Shown here in pieces: positions 8,440-19,596 of a stretch of DNA of 64,000 nucleotides (its first letter is position 1; every line of letters begins with the position of its first letter). The notes under the pieces are model-generated. The model saw only the letters and a list, made by a program, of their open reading frames with translations. It ran no database searches and was not told where the DNA came from. Source of the stretch: Marmoricola sp. OAE513 (lineage in GTDB: Bacteria > Actinomycetota > Actinomycetes > Propionibacteriales > Nocardioidaceae); contig NZ_JBEPOC010000001.1 of the NCBI RefSeq assembly GCF_040546585.1, positions 2,852,001 through 2,916,000 of the forward strand, given 5' to 3'. The position numbers and the translations under genes are program-made.

Positions 8440-10613
8440 GCACGATTCCCGAGAGCTTCGCGGGGCTCCCGCTTGCGGACGTCTCGACAGGCTCGACGAC
8501 CGGTGCCGGCTCGACGACCGGGGGCGGAGAGGTCTGGGACAGCCCGGAGGGCGTGCCCGTCCTCCCGGTCTACGGCCCCGAGCACCTGGCCGGCCTGGAC
8601 GCCCAGGACACCTACCCGGGTCTGCGGCCGTTCCTGCGCGGGCCGTACCCGACGATGTACACGACCCAGCCGTGGACGGTCCGGCAGTACGCCGGGTTCT
8701 CCACCGCCGAGGAGTCCAACGCGTTCTACCGCCGTAACCTGGCGGCCGGTCAGAAGGGTCTCTCCGTCGCCTTCGACCTGGCCACCCACCGCGGCTACGA
8801 CTCCGACCACCCGCGGGTGCGCGGTGACGTCGGCATGGCAGGCGTGGCGATCGACTCGATCTACGACACCCGGGTGCTGTTCGACGGCATCCCGCTCGAC
8901 GAGATGTCGGTGTCGATGACGATGAACGGCGCCGTCCTCCCGGTGCTGGCGCTGTACATCGCTGCGGCCGAGGAGCAGGGGGTGAAGCCGGAACAGCTCG
9001 CGGGGACGATCCAGAACGACATCCTCAAGGAGTTCATGGTCCGCAACACCTACATCTACCCGCCGGCGCCGAGCATGCGGATCATCTCCGACATCTTCGC
9101 CTACACCTCGCAGAAGATGCCGCGGTTCAACTCGATCTCGATCTCCGGGTACCACATCCAGGAGGCCGGGGCGACGAACGACCTCGAGCTCGCGTACACG
9201 CTGGCCGACGGCGTCGAGTACATCCGGGCGGGTCTCGACGCGGGCATCGACATCGACGCGTTCGCGCCGCGGTTGTCCTTCTTCTGGGCCATCGGCATGA
9301 ACTTCTACATGGAGATCGCCAAGATGCGCGCCGCGCGTGCGCTCTGGGCGCAGCTCGTGGCGCAGTTCGACCCCAAGAACGAGAAGTCCCTGTCGCTGCG
9401 CACGCACAGCCAGACGTCCGGCTGGTCGCTGACCGCGCAGGACGTGTTCAACAACGTGCAGCGCACCTGCATCGAGGCGATGGCCGCCACCCAGGGTCAC
9501 ACCCAGTCGCTGCACACCAACGCGCTGGACGAGGCCATCGCGCTGCCGACCGACTTCTCCGCCCGGATCGCCCGGAACACGCAGCTGCTGCTCCAGCAGG
9601 AGTCCGGCACCACCGGAACGATCGACCCGTGGGCGGGTTCGTACTACGTCGAGAAGCTGACCCACGACCTGGCCACCCGCGCGTGGTCGCACATCGTCGA
9701 GGCCGAGAAGGCCGGCGGCATGGCGAAGGCGATCGAGCAGGGCATCCCGAAGCTGCGCATCGAGGAGGCCGCCGCCCGTACCCAGGCCCGCCTGGACTCG
9801 GGCAGCCAGAAGCTGATCGGCGTGAACACCTACCGGCTGGCTGACGAGGACAAGCTGGACGTCCTCTCGATCGACAACAACGAGGTCTACAAGCAGCAGG
9901 TCGCCAAGCTCGAGCGGCTGCGCGCGGAGCGCGACCAGGAAGCCGTCGACGTGGCCCTCGCCGCGCTGACGAGCTCGGCCGACCGGGGTGCCGCGAAGGG
10001 TTCGCTGGACGGCAACCTGCTCGCGCTCGCGGTCGACGCGGCCCGTGCGAAGGCGACCGTCGGCGAGATCTCCGACGCGCTCGAGAAGGTCTACGGCCGG
10101 CACAAGGCCGTCATCCGTACGATCTCGGGTGTGTACAAGCGCGAAGCCGGTGACGACGACAAGGTGGCCGCCGTCATCGCCGCCGCTGACAAGTTCGCCG
10201 AGGACGAGGGGCGCCGCCCGCGCATCCTGGTCGCCAAGATGGGCCAGGACGGACACGACCGCGGCCAGAAGGTGATCGTCACGGCGTTCGCCGACCTCGG
10301 CTTCGACGTCGACGTGGGTCCCCTGTTCGCCACGCCGGAGGAGGTCGCCCAGCAGGCGGTCGACGCCGACGTGCACCTGGTCGGCGTGAACTCGCTCGCC
10401 GCAGGTCACCTCACCCTGGTGCCGGCGCTGAAGCAGGCGCTCGCCGACCTCGGTCGCGACGACATCATGGTCGTCGTGGGTGGCGTGATCCCGCCGGACG
10501 ACGTCCCGACGCTGCTGGAGATGGGTGCGGCCGCGGTCTTCCCGCCGGGCACCGTCATCGCGGAGTCCGCCCTCGACCTGCTCGCCAAGCTGTCCGAGCG
10601 ACTCGGTCACTGA
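8436..10613 (+). CDS. mutB: Methylmalonyl-CoA mutase, large catalytic subunit
   Basis: This 725-residue subunit has the TIM-barrel core ([33 protein letters not shown]) and a C-terminal cobalamin domain with the histidine ligand in DGHDRG (near residues 604-609). Active-site segments YHIQEAGA and [12 protein letters not shown] are present. The enzyme uses adenosylcobalamin for the radical carbon-skeleton rearrangement of methylmalonyl-CoA. The ATG overlaps the mutA stop. Residues about 15-30 ([17 protein letters not shown]) are encoded by a dispersed repeat and look like an insertion into the N-terminus. meaB overlaps at the 3' end. Confidence 0.95.
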   Translation: MSTIPESFAGLPLADVSTGSTTGAGSTTGGGEVWDSPEGVPVLPVYGPEHLAGLDAQDTYPGLRPFLRGPYPTMYTTQPWTVRQYAGFSTAEESNAFYRRNLAAGQKGLSVAFDLATHRGYDSDHPRVRGDVGMAGVAIDSIYDTRVLFDGIPLDEMSVSMTMNGAVLPVLALYIAAAEEQGVKPEQLAGTIQNDILKEFMVRNTYIYPPAPSMRIISDIFAYTSQKMPRFNSISISGYHIQEAGATNDLELAYTLADGVEYIRAGLDAGIDIDAFAPRLSFFWAIGMNFYMEIAKMRAARALWAQLVAQFDPKNEKSLSLRTHSQTSGWSLTAQDVFNNVQRTCIEAMAATQGHTQSLHTNALDEAIALPTDFSARIARNTQLLLQQESGTTGTIDPWAGSYYVEKLTHDLATRAWSHIVEAEKAGGMAKAIEQGIPKLRIEEAAARTQARLDSGSQKLIGVNTYRLADEDKLDVLSIDNNEVYKQQVAKLERLRAERDQEAVDVALAALTSSADRGAAKGSLDGNLLALAVDAARAKATVGEISDALEKVYGRHKAVIRTISGVYKREAGDDDKVAAVIAAADKFAEDEGRRPRILVAKMGQDGHDRGQKVIVTAFADLGFDVDVGPLFATPEEVAQQAVDADVHLVGVNSLAAGHLTLVPALKQALADLGRDDIMVVVGGVIPPDDVPTLLEMGAAAVFPPGTVIAESALDLLAKLSERLGH
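8481..8522 (+). repeat. Dispersed short repeat inside mutB, one copy plus a partial second
   Basis: GTCTCGACAGGCTCGACGAC followed by CGG (8481-8503) is a member of the dispersed repeat also seen at 10754, 19542, 23951 and 29715. A second partial copy, GGCTCGACGACCGGG, follows at 8508-8522. The reading frame of mutB stays open and gains a Ser/Thr/Gly-rich stretch. Confidence 0.6.
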
Positions 10614-11614
10614 TGCCCGTCGACGTACCTGGGCTGGTTGCCGGCATCCGTGCCGGTAACCGCGCCTCGGTGAGTCGTGCCATCACGCTGGTCGAGAGCT
10701 CACGGGCCGATCACCGGGCAGCGGCGCGGGAGCTGTTGACGGCGCTGGCGGACGTCTCGGCAGGCTCGACGACCGGGACGGCTGTGCGCGTGGGCATCTC
10801 CGGTGTCCCGGGGGTCGGCAAGTCCACGTTCATCGAGGCGCTCGGCGTCCACCTGACCAGGACCGGTCACCGGGTCGGTGTCCTCGCGGTGGATCCCTCC
10901 AGCGTCCGCACCGGCGGCTCGGTGCTCGGCGACAAGACCCGGATGGTCGAGCTCTCGGCAGACCCGAACGCCTACATCCGACCCAGCCCGTCGGCCGGCA
11001 CGCTGGGCGGGGTCGCTCGTGCCACCACCCAGGCGATGCTCGTGCTCGAGGCCGCCGGGTACGACGTCGTCCTCGTCGAGACCGTCGGTGTCGGACAGTC
11101 CGAGGTCACGGTCGCAGGGATGGTCGACAGCTTCCTGTTCCTCACCCTCGCCCGCACCGGTGATCAGCTCCAGGGCATCAAGAAGGGCGTCCTCGAGATC
11201 GCCGACGTGATCGCGGTGAACAAGGCCGACGGTGACCGCGAGACCGAGGCGCGGTCGGCAGCCCGCGAGCTCGCCGGCGCGCTGCGCCTGGTGTACGCCG
11301 GCGGCGACGCGTGGGTGCCTCCCGTCCTGACCTGCTCCGGTCTCGAGGGCCTCGAGGTCAACACGGTCTGGCAGCGCGTGCTGGACCACCGCGCCCACCT
11401 CGGCGAGGACGGTCTGCGGTCCAAGCGGGCCGACCAGCAGCTGGAGTTCACCTGGGCCCTGGTCCGCGACGAGCTCGCCGAGCGGTTGCGCCGTTCCCCG
11501 GGGGTCGCCGCCATCCGTGACCAGGTCCGTGCCGAGGTCCTCGCCGGCGAGCTGACCGCGCCTGTTGCGGCGGACCGGCTGATCGCGGCGTACGACGGCG
11601 ACGACGCGCAGTAA
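10613..11614 (+). CDS. meaB: Methylmalonyl-CoA mutase-associated GTPase MeaB
   Basis: The 333-residue protein is a G3E-family P-loop GTPase with Walker A GVPGVGKST (residues about 64-72), the switch region DPSSVRTGGSVLGDKTRM, the ETVGVGQSE motif and the NKADG base-recognition motif. MeaB gates cobalamin loading and protects the mutase from inactivation. The ATG overlaps the mutB stop (TGATG), so stoichiometric coupling is likely. Residues 47-55 (ADVSAGSTTG) are encoded by the same dispersed repeat that entered mutB, just before the G domain, in a region that tolerates length change. Confidence 0.94.
   Translation: MPVDVPGLVAGIRAGNRASVSRAITLVESSRADHRAAARELLTALADVSAGSTTGTAVRVGISGVPGVGKSTFIEALGVHLTRTGHRVGVLAVDPSSVRTGGSVLGDKTRMVELSADPNAYIRPSPSAGTLGGVARATTQAMLVLEAAGYDVVLVETVGVGQSEVTVAGMVDSFLFLTLARTGDQLQGIKKGVLEIADVIAVNKADGDRETEARSAARELAGALRLVYAGGDAWVPPVLTCSGLEGLEVNTVWQRVLDHRAHLGEDGLRSKRADQQLEFTWALVRDELAERLRRSPGVAAIRDQVRAEVLAGELTAPVAADRLIAAYDGDDAQ
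10754..10777 (+). repeat. Dispersed short repeat inside meaB
   Basis: GTCTCGGCAGGCTCGACGAC followed by CGGG matches the mutB copy at 8481 with one difference in the first 23 bases. It is in frame and encodes VSAGSTTG. Confidence 0.6.
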
Positions 11615-11625
11615 AGTCGGTACTT

Positions 11626-12834
11626 GTGTCCACGCTGCCGCCTTCCGGGCCGACTCCCGGGCCGACCTCCGCACTGATCGACCGGTTCTCCGCCGGTGTC
11701 GATCGGATCGCTGACGACCTGATCGAGGTCCGCCGCGAGCTGCACGCGCACCCGGAGTTGTCCTGGCGCGAGGAGCGCACGACCGCGCTGGTCGCGAAGC
11801 GGCTCGGCGCGGCCGGCATCGACGTCACCCTGCTGCCCGGCAGCGGCCTGTACGCCGACCTCGGTCACGGCACCGGTCCGATCGTCGCCCTGCGCGCCGA
11901 CCTGGACGCCCTCCCGGTCGCCGACCGCACGGGGGACCCGTGGGCGAGCACCGTCGACGGCGTCGCGCACGCCTGCGGCCACGACGTCCACACCAGCTCG
12001 CTGATCGGTGTCGGGCTCGCCCTGAACGAGATCGCCGACGAGCTCCCGGGACGCGTCCGACTCATCTTCCAGCCGGCCGAGGAGATCATGCCCGGCGGTG
12101 CGCTGATGAGCATCGAGGCCGGGGTGATGGCCAGTGTCGGTCAGATCTACATGCTGCACTGCGACCCGTCCCTGGACATCGGTCGCATCGGCCTGCGCGA
12201 GGGACCGTTGACCGGTGCGGCGGACTCGCTGGAGATCGAGCTGTCCGGCAGGGGTGGGCACACCTCGCGACCGCACCTCACCGAGGACCTCACCTTCGCC
12301 CTCGGCAAGCTCGTCACCGAGCTGCCCGCCGTCCTCTCGCGCCGCCTCGACCCGCGGGCCGGGGTCAGCGTGGTCTGGGGGATGCTGCACTCCGGGGCCG
12401 CCATGAACGTGATCCCGTCGACCGGCCGCCTGGCCGGCACCGTCCGGATGCTCGACGCCGTGGCGTGGGCGGACGCGGAGCAGATCGTGCGCGAGACCAT
12501 CGCGGCGATCGTCAGCCCGTACGGCGTGAGCACCGAGGTGACCTACACGCGCGGTGTCCCGCCGGTGGTCAACGCGACCTCCGCGACCCGGACCATGGGC
12601 GCGGCGATCGAGGACGTGCTCGGCCCCGAGGGCCTGGTCAGCACCGCGCAGAGCCTCGGCGGCGAGGACTTCGCCTGGTACCTCGAACGCGCATCCGGCG
12701 CGATGGCCCGGTTGGGCACCCGGACCCCGGGCGGACCGACGTACGACCTGCACCAGGGCGACCTCCGGATCGACGAAGCAGCCATCGGGATCGGGGCCAA
12801 GGTCCTGGGTGCGACCGCCATCCGGGCGCTCTGA
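11626..12834 (+). CDS. M20-family amidohydrolase / metallopeptidase
   Basis: The 402-residue protein has the M20D (amidohydrolase/IAA-hydrolase) metal motifs: ELHAHPELSW near the N-terminus, ACGHDVHTSSL, QPAEEIMPGGA, a MLHCDPS histidine in the position before the lid domain, and LGGEDFAWYL near the C-terminus. It should hydrolyse an amide bond of an N-acyl or N-carbamoyl compound; the substrate is not evident. In mycobacteria two such genes (amiA1/amiB1) sit near deoD and cdd, as here. The GTG at 11626 is chosen because TAAAGT, overlapping the meaB stop, lies 8 nt upstream and no ribosome site is visible. Confidence 0.85.
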   Translation: MSTLPPSGPTPGPTSALIDRFSAGVDRIADDLIEVRRELHAHPELSWREERTTALVAKRLGAAGIDVTLLPGSGLYADLGHGTGPIVALRADLDALPVADRTGDPWASTVDGVAHACGHDVHTSSLIGVGLALNEIADELPGRVRLIFQPAEEIMPGGALMSIEAGVMASVGQIYMLHCDPSLDIGRIGLREGPLTGAADSLEIELSGRGGHTSRPHLTEDLTFALGKLVTELPAVLSRRLDPRAGVSVVWGMLHSGAAMNVIPSTGRLAGTVRMLDAVAWADAEQIVRETIAAIVSPYGVSTEVTYTRGVPPVVNATSATRTMGAAIEDVLGPEGLVSTAQSLGGEDFAWYLERASGAMARLGTRTPGGPTYDLHQGDLRIDEAAIGIGAKVLGATAIRAL

Positions 12835-12983
12835 ACCACGCCGTCATCGGTGCTTGGTCACCGATCGGTAACAACTCGGTCAATGCCCGAGATCGTCCTA
12901 TCCCCGGACGGTGCACCCGCATATGGTGACGACGAATCCGCGCCGTGCCGAGCGGTGCGCCCCAACATCCCTAGGAGGGCATC

Positions 12984-14066
12984 TTGCGTCGCATGAGCAA
13001 GATCGCTGTCGTAGCACTGGTCGCGTCCCTGGCGCTGGTCGGTTGCGGCAAGAACGACGACAAGTCCGGTGACTCCGGAAACAAGGGCAGCGCCAGCAAG
13101 GACGTCTGCGAGACCGCCAAGGGTGACGGCCCGAAGGTCGGCCTCGCGTACGACGTCGGAGGCCAGGGCGACCAGTCGTTCAACGACTCCGCCTACACCG
13201 GTCTGGCGAAGGCCGTGGAGGAGCTCGGCGCGACCTGTGTCGAGGGCGAGGCCACCGAGGGCGAGGCCGAGGCCGCGCGCGAGACCCGCCTCAAGGACAT
13301 GGCCGACAAGGGCCTCAACCCGATCATCGGCGTCGGCTTCGCCTACAGCGACGCCATCAACGCGGTCGCCCCGAACTACCCGAACATCAACTTCGGTGTG
13401 ATCGACGGCTTCGACCCCGATGCCAAGGCCAACGCCAACGTCGCCTACCTCGGCTTCGCCGAGAACCAGGGCTCCTACCTGGTGGGTGTCGCCGCGGCGC
13501 TGACCACCAAGAGCGGCAAGATCGGCTTCGTCGGTGGCGTCCACAACGACCTCATCAAGAAGTTCGAGGCCGGCTACGTGGCGGGCGCCAAGTCCGTCAA
13601 GCCCGACATCAAGGTCGACGTCAAGTACATCGAGGAGAGCGACCTCTCCGGCTTCGGCGACCCGGCGGGTGGCAAGGAAGCCGCCACTGCTGAGTTCGAC
13701 GGCGGCGCCGACGTGGTCTACCACGCCTCGGGTGCCTCCGGCTCCGGTGTGTTCGAGGCCGCGGCCGACGCCGGCGACGGCAAGTGGGCCATCGGCGTCG
13801 ACTCCGACCAGTACCTGACCGCCCCGGACAACCAGAAGACCCACATCCTGACCTCGATGCTCAAGCGCGTCGACGTCGCGACCTTCGACATGATCAAGTC
13901 GGTCGCCGACGGTTCGCCGGTGACCAGCTACGTCACCTACGACCTGGCGAAGGACGGCGTCGGCTACTCGACGTCCGGCGGGTTCGTCGACAGCATCAAG
14001 TCGCAGATCGACGAAGCGGCAGCGAAGATCAAGTCCGGCGACATCACGGTTCCTGACAAGCCCTGA
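12984..14066 (+). CDS. BMP-family ABC transporter substrate-binding lipoprotein, probably nucleoside-specific
   Basis: The 360-residue product has a lipoprotein signal (VALVASLALVGC, Cys at about 22) and then a PnrA/Bmp-type periplasmic-binding fold (VGLAYDVGGQGDQSFNDSAY, NPIIGVGFAYSDAI, GFVGGVHNDLIKKFEAGY). This family binds purine and pyrimidine nucleosides. The start is TTG at 12984, favoured by AGGAGGG at 12973-12979 with 5-6 nt spacing; the ATG at 12993 would be too far from it. It is followed by a strong hairpin (14075-14120) and then the transporter ATPase and permease genes, so it is probably made in excess over the membrane parts. Confidence 0.88.
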   Translation: MRRMSKIAVVALVASLALVGCGKNDDKSGDSGNKGSASKDVCETAKGDGPKVGLAYDVGGQGDQSFNDSAYTGLAKAVEELGATCVEGEATEGEAEAARETRLKDMADKGLNPIIGVGFAYSDAINAVAPNYPNINFGVIDGFDPDAKANANVAYLGFAENQGSYLVGVAAALTTKSGKIGFVGGVHNDLIKKFEAGYVAGAKSVKPDIKVDVKYIEESDLSGFGDPAGGKEAATAEFDGGADVVYHASGASGSGVFEAAADAGDGKWAIGVDSDQYLTAPDNQKTHILTSMLKRVDVATFDMIKSVADGSPVTSYVTYDLAKDGVGYSTSGGFVDSIKSQIDEAAAKIKSGDITVPDKP

Positions 14067-14074
14067 TCGACCCG

Positions 14075-14120
14075 AAGGCCCGGATCCAGACGGTATACGT
14101 TTGGGTCCGGGCCTTATTCG
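14075..14120 (+). terminator. Intrinsic-terminator-like hairpin between the binding protein and ATPase genes
   Basis: AAGGCCCGGA (14075-14084) is perfectly complementary to TCCGGGCCTT (14106-14115), with further weak pairing inside, and is followed by ATTCGTTC. It sits inside the transporter operon, so it probably acts as a partial terminator or a 3' stabiliser of the binding-protein mRNA. Confidence 0.6.
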
Positions 14121-14148
14121 TTCTCCACCCGTGCACGAGGGAGTGTTC

Positions 14149-15665
<1,517 letters not shown>

Positions 15666-15669
<4 letters not shown>

Positions 15670-16766
15670 ACGCCGTGAAGCTCAGCCAGACCGTCGCCCG
15701 GTCCCTGCTGGCCCCGCTGATCGCGGTGGTCGTCTCGATGCTGGTCACCAGCCTGGTGGTGGTCATCGCCGGTGCGTCGGTGGGCGACTTCTTCTCGGTG
15801 CTCTTCCGGGCTCCGAACCACCGCAACATCGTCAACATCGTCAACCAGACCTCGATGCTGTTCCTGGCGGCGCTGGCCGCTTCCATCGGGTTCCGGATGA
15901 ACCTGTTCAACATCGGGGTCGAGGGCCAGTACACGATCGCGGCGTACATGGCCGCGTGGATCGCCGGTGAGGCGTTGCTGCCGGGCAAGCTCAACATCCT
16001 GCTCGCCCTGGTGGTGGCCGTGACGGTCGGAGCCGTCTGGGCCGGGATCGCCGGGGTGCTCAAGGTGACCCGTGGCGTGAGCGAGGTCATCTCGACCATC
16101 ATGCTCAACGCGATCGCGGTGACCATCGTCGGCTACCTGCTGAACAACTACGGTGACGAAGCCGGTCAGGGCCGTCGTACGACGCCGATCCCGGACAGCA
16201 GCCGGCTCGCAGGCTGGCAACCCTGGGACGTCGGCGACGGCGCCATCTGGACGCTCGCGCTGATCGCCGTGCTGGCCGGGGTCTCGATGTCGTTCGTCAT
16301 CAACCGGACCCGGTTCGGCTTCGACCTGCGCGCCACCGGCACCAACGAGGACGCCGCTGTCGCCTCCGGTGTGAACGTGAAGAAGATGGTCGTCATCTCG
16401 ATGCTGCTCTCCGGGGGTATCGCCGGCCTGATCTGGATGCCGGCACTGTTCGGCGGGGCCAACTCCTACGGGACCAGCTTCCAGCCGCTGCTCGGCTTCA
16501 CCGGCATCGCCGTCGCGCTGCTCGGACGCAACCGGCCGCTCGGAATGGCCTTCGGTGCGGTGCTGTTCGCCTGGCTCTCGGAGCAGGCGAACCCGCTGAC
16601 GCTGGACGCCGACATCTCTCCGTCGATCGTGCAGATCACCCAGGGCGTCGTCGTCCTCGCGGTCGTGGTCGCCTACGAGGTCGTCAGACGCTGGGGAGTC
16701 GCCCGGGAGCAACGTGAGCTCCGCGCAGCGTTGGACAGCGGACCGAAGACGGAGGTGACCGCATGA
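15666..16766 (+). CDS. Nucleoside-type ABC transporter permease 1
   Basis: This 366-residue polytopic protein has the BPD_transp_2 family signature (GFRMNLFNIGVEGQYTIAAYMAA at about residues 75-97, split by a loop) and about eight to nine membrane segments. It corresponds to YufP of the YufNOPQ-type guanosine importer. The start overlaps the ATPase stop (ATGA) and its own stop overlaps the start of the second permease, so the transporter genes are translationally coupled. Confidence 0.9.
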
Positions 16767-18026
16767 GCACCGTGGCCGCCCCGACGAAGAAGACGCGGAT
16801 GTCCGCCTCCTCGCGCACCCGGATGTACCTCCTGGTCGGGTTCGCAGCGCTCTGCTCGATCTCGGCCGTCCGGATCCTCACCGACGCCCAGGAGCTCGAC
16901 TCCCAGGCGAGCCTGCGGGCCGCGATCACCGCGACCTGCCCGATCCTGCTGGCCGCCCTGGGCGGTCTGTGGGCCGAGCGTGCCGGAGTGGTCAACATCG
17001 GCCTCGAGGGCCAGATGCTGCTCGGCACCTGGGGCGGCGCCTACTTCACCTACTGGTACGGCCCGTGGACTGGTCTGCTCGGCGCGGTGGCGTTCGGTGT
17101 CCTCGGCGGACTGATCCACGCGCTCGCGACAGTGACGTTCGGCGTCGACCACATCGTCTCCGGTGTCGCGCTCAACACGATCGCGCTCGGTCTCACCACG
17201 TTCCTCGCCGAGGCGTTCTTCTCGGACCTGAACTCGGAGTTCGGCCGCGGCGGTGCCCAGCAGCTGACCGGCCTGATGAAACCGCCGGTGCTCGAGGAGG
17301 TTCCCGGGCTCACGGACGCGGCGACGTCGCTGGCCGACAAGCACTGGTTCGTGGTCTCCGACGTCGCCTCGCTGGTGGCTGCGCTGACGAACAACGTCTC
17401 GGTGGTGACCTACATCGTCTTCGCCCTCGTCGTCGCGACGGCACTGATCCTGTGGCGCACCACCTTCGGCCTGCGGCTGCGGTCCTGCGGCGAGAACCCG
17501 CAGGCCGCCGAGAGCCTCGGCGTCAACGTGATCCGGCACAAGTACGCCGCTGTACTCGTCTCCGGCGGTCTCGCCGGCCTCGGCGGCGGCTACCTGGCCC
17601 TGGTGTCCTCGCCCGGCTTCCACACCGATCAGACGAACGGGCGCGGCTACATCGGCCTCGCCGCGATGATCTTCGGCAACTGGAAGCCCGGCGGCGGCCT
17701 GCTCGGCTCGCTGATGTTCGGCTACACCGACAGCCTGCGCCTGGCGCAGCGCGGAGACCGTGCACGCGCTGCTGCTGCTGATCGCGATCGGCCTGCTGGC
17801 CTACGCGGTCTACCAGCTGGTCAAGGGCTCGAGGAGGACGGCGCTCGTGGTCGGCATCTTCGGCGGCCTGTTCCTGGTCTGGTACCTGACCACCGACGAG
17901 GTGCCGAAGGACTTCACGTCCATGACGCCGTACGTCGTGACGCTGCTGGCGCTGGCGTTCTTCGCCCAGCGACTACGCATGCCGAAGGCCGACGGCCAGA
18001 TCTACCGGAAGGGGTCGTCCGGGTGA
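16763..18026 (+). CDS. Nucleoside-type ABC transporter permease 2, with an apparent frameshift
   Basis: The first 327 codons read as a YufQ-type permease with GLWAERAGVVNIGLEGQ and about nine membrane segments. At FGYTDSLRL the frame breaks. Removing one G from the GG at 17743-17744 restores LRLRSAETVHALLLLIAIGLL and a further 88 residues in the next frame, ending at 18026 with the last membrane helix. The corrected length is about 420 residues, normal for the family. Uncorrected, the frame runs on through cdd to 18409. The lesion is either a sequencing error or an inactivating mutation of the importer; the intact downstream frame and coupled cdd start favour error. Confidence 0.85.
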
Positions 18027-18409
18027 ACTTCGACTGGGACGCCCTGGTGACGGCGGCCAAGGGCGCGATGAAGAACGCCTACGCGCCGTACTCGAAGTTC
18101 CCGGTGGGCGCTGCCGCGCGGGTCGCCGACGGTCGCTTCGTGACCGGGTGCAACGTGGAGAACGCGGCGTACGGCGTGGCGCTGTGCGCCGAGTGCGGAC
18201 TGATCTCGCAGCTGGTGCTCTCCGGGGGCGGTCGGCTGACGCACTTCGCCTGCGTCAACGGTGCCGGCGAGGTGCTGATGCCGTGCGGTCGCTGCCGCCA
18301 GCTGCTCTGGGAGCACGGCGGGCCCGACCTCGAGGTGCTCACCACGCACGGCGTGAAGCGGATGGATGAGGTGCTGCCGGATGCCTTCGGTGCCGACGAC
18401 CTCCATTGA
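18023..18409 (+). CDS. cdd: Cytidine deaminase
   Basis: The 128-residue protein has the tetrameric cytidine deaminase zinc motifs: CAEC with the catalytic glutamate, and PCGRC. The substrate region FVTGCNVENAAYG is also present. It deaminates cytidine and deoxycytidine to uridine and deoxyuridine, feeding the phosphorylase encoded downstream. The GTG at 18023 overlaps the permease stop (GTGA). It belongs to the transporter operon, which fits uptake of pyrimidine nucleosides. Its frame is the one entered by the unshifted permease frame, so raw gene calls may show a permease-deaminase fusion. Confidence 0.93.
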   Translation: MNFDWDALVTAAKGAMKNAYAPYSKFPVGAAARVADGRFVTGCNVENAAYGVALCAECGLISQLVLSGGGRLTHFACVNGAGEVLMPCGRCRQLLWEHGGPDLEVLTTHGVKRMDEVLPDAFGADDLH

Positions 18410-19550
18410 CCTGAGCTCGCCCGAGGTCGTCGCCGACCCGTACCCGTTCTTCGCCGAGGAGCGGGCGGCGCACCCGGTCGCCTGGCACGAGGGACTGGGT
18501 CTGTACCTGGTCTTCGACCACGCCGGGGTCAGCGCGGTCCAGCGGGACCGACGGTTGGGCCGGTTGTGGACCGACAAGGAGCCGGCTCCGTACCTGGAGC
18601 CGTTCAACCTCCTGCACCGCAACCAGATGATGGAGAACGAGCCGCCGACGCACACCCGCCTGCGCCGCCCGGTGGCCTCGGCCTTCGGGCGAGGTCACAT
18701 CGAGCGGCTGCGCCCCCGGGTCGTCGACCTGGCGGCGGAGCTGCTCGCGGAGGCGGCCGTGCAGGGCGGTGACGAGTTCGATGTGATCGCCGACTACGCG
18801 GAGCCGCTGCCGGTGCTGGTGATCGCCGAGCTGCTCGGCGTCCCGGCCGAGCACACGCTGTCGCTGCGGGACTGGTCCCAGGCGATCGTCCGTATGTACG
18901 AGCCGTCGCCGTCTCCCGAAGTGGTCGACGCCGCGGTCCGGGCATCGGTGGACTTCGCGGACCTGGTCCGCGACCTGGCCGACCAGCGCCGCCGTACGCC
19001 GGTCGACGACCTGATCACCGACCTGGTGGCGACCGAGCTCAGCGACGACGAGGTGGTCGCTGCCGTCGTGCTGCTGCTCAACGCCGGCCACGAGGCGTCG
19101 GTGAACGTGTTCGGCAACGGGCTCGTCGCGATGCTCGAGCGCGGGCTGCGTCCCGCCGAGGACACGGCGGCGACCGTCGAGGAGATGCTGCGCTTCGACT
19201 CCGCGCTGCAGCTCTTCGAGCGCACCGCGACCGAGGACCTCGAGGTCGGCGGCGTCCCGGTCGCGGCGGGTGAGAAGGTCGCGGTGCTGCTCGGGTCGGC
19301 GAACCGCGACCCGGCCGTCTTCGCCGAGCCCGACGAGTTCCGGCCTGACCGGGCGACGAATCCGCACCTGGCCTTCGGGGTCGGGGTGCACTTCTGCCTG
19401 GGCGCCCCGCTGGCCCGGATGGAGCTGAGCGAGTCGCTGTTCCACCTGTTCAACGTCTACCCGGACCTGCGCCTGGATGGTCCGCCCGTGCCGCGGGGGA
19501 CCTTCGTGCTCCGCGGCTACCACTCCGTCCCGGTGACCACCGGTGTTTGA
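18381..19550 (+). CDS. Cytochrome P450
   Basis: This 389-residue protein has the heme-binding loop FGVGVHFCLGAPLARME with the cysteine ligand, the K-helix E-M-L-R (ExxR) and the I-helix segment LLLNAGHEASVN. The usual threonine after the acidic residue is alanine here, which could alter proton delivery. It is soluble and class I-like, so it would need a separate ferredoxin; none is encoded nearby. The ATG at 18381 lies inside the 3' end of cdd (29-nt overlap) and the stop codon lies in a dispersed repeat. Its place between cdd and deoA suggests co-expression with nucleoside catabolism, but the substrate is unknown. Confidence 0.9.
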   Translation: MPSVPTTSIDLSSPEVVADPYPFFAEERAAHPVAWHEGLGLYLVFDHAGVSAVQRDRRLGRLWTDKEPAPYLEPFNLLHRNQMMENEPPTHTRLRRPVASAFGRGHIERLRPRVVDLAAELLAEAAVQGGDEFDVIADYAEPLPVLVIAELLGVPAEHTLSLRDWSQAIVRMYEPSPSPEVVDAAVRASVDFADLVRDLADQRRRTPVDDLITDLVATELSDDEVVAAVVLLLNAGHEASVNVFGNGLVAMLERGLRPAEDTAATVEEMLRFDSALQLFERTATEDLEVGGVPVAAGEKVAVLLGSANRDPAVFAEPDEFRPDRATNPHLAFGVGVHFCLGAPLARMELSESLFHLFNVYPDLRLDGPPVPRGTFVLRGYHSVPVTTGV

Positions 19551-19581
19551 GCTGGCCCCGGTGTTTGAGCTGGTCGAAACC
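19542..19581 (+). repeat. Dispersed short repeat, one and a half copies, at the P450 3' end
   Basis: GGTGTTTGAGCTGG (19542-19555) is followed by the fuller GGTGTTTGAGCTGGTCGAAA plus CC (19560-19581). This is the same family as the copy at 29715. The TGA in the first copy is the stop codon of the P450. Confidence 0.6.
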
Positions 19582-19596
19582 TAGTGAGGATTGAGC

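Noticed and set aside
6924-10613. A 1229-residue reading frame running from inside mutA through mutB
   Set aside because: The first part is an alternative frame of mutA rich in Arg/Gly; the real mutB starts at 8436 with a coupled ATG.
17735-17765. Programmed ribosomal frameshift in the permease gene
   Set aside because: There is no slippery heptamer or downstream pseudoknot that I can see, and the shift direction matches a simple base insertion.
16763-18409. A single 548-residue permease-cytidine deaminase fusion
   Set aside because: The middle section (about 17745-18022) has no homology and a shadow-frame composition, while the adjacent frame continues the permease. A single extra base explains it better than a fusion.
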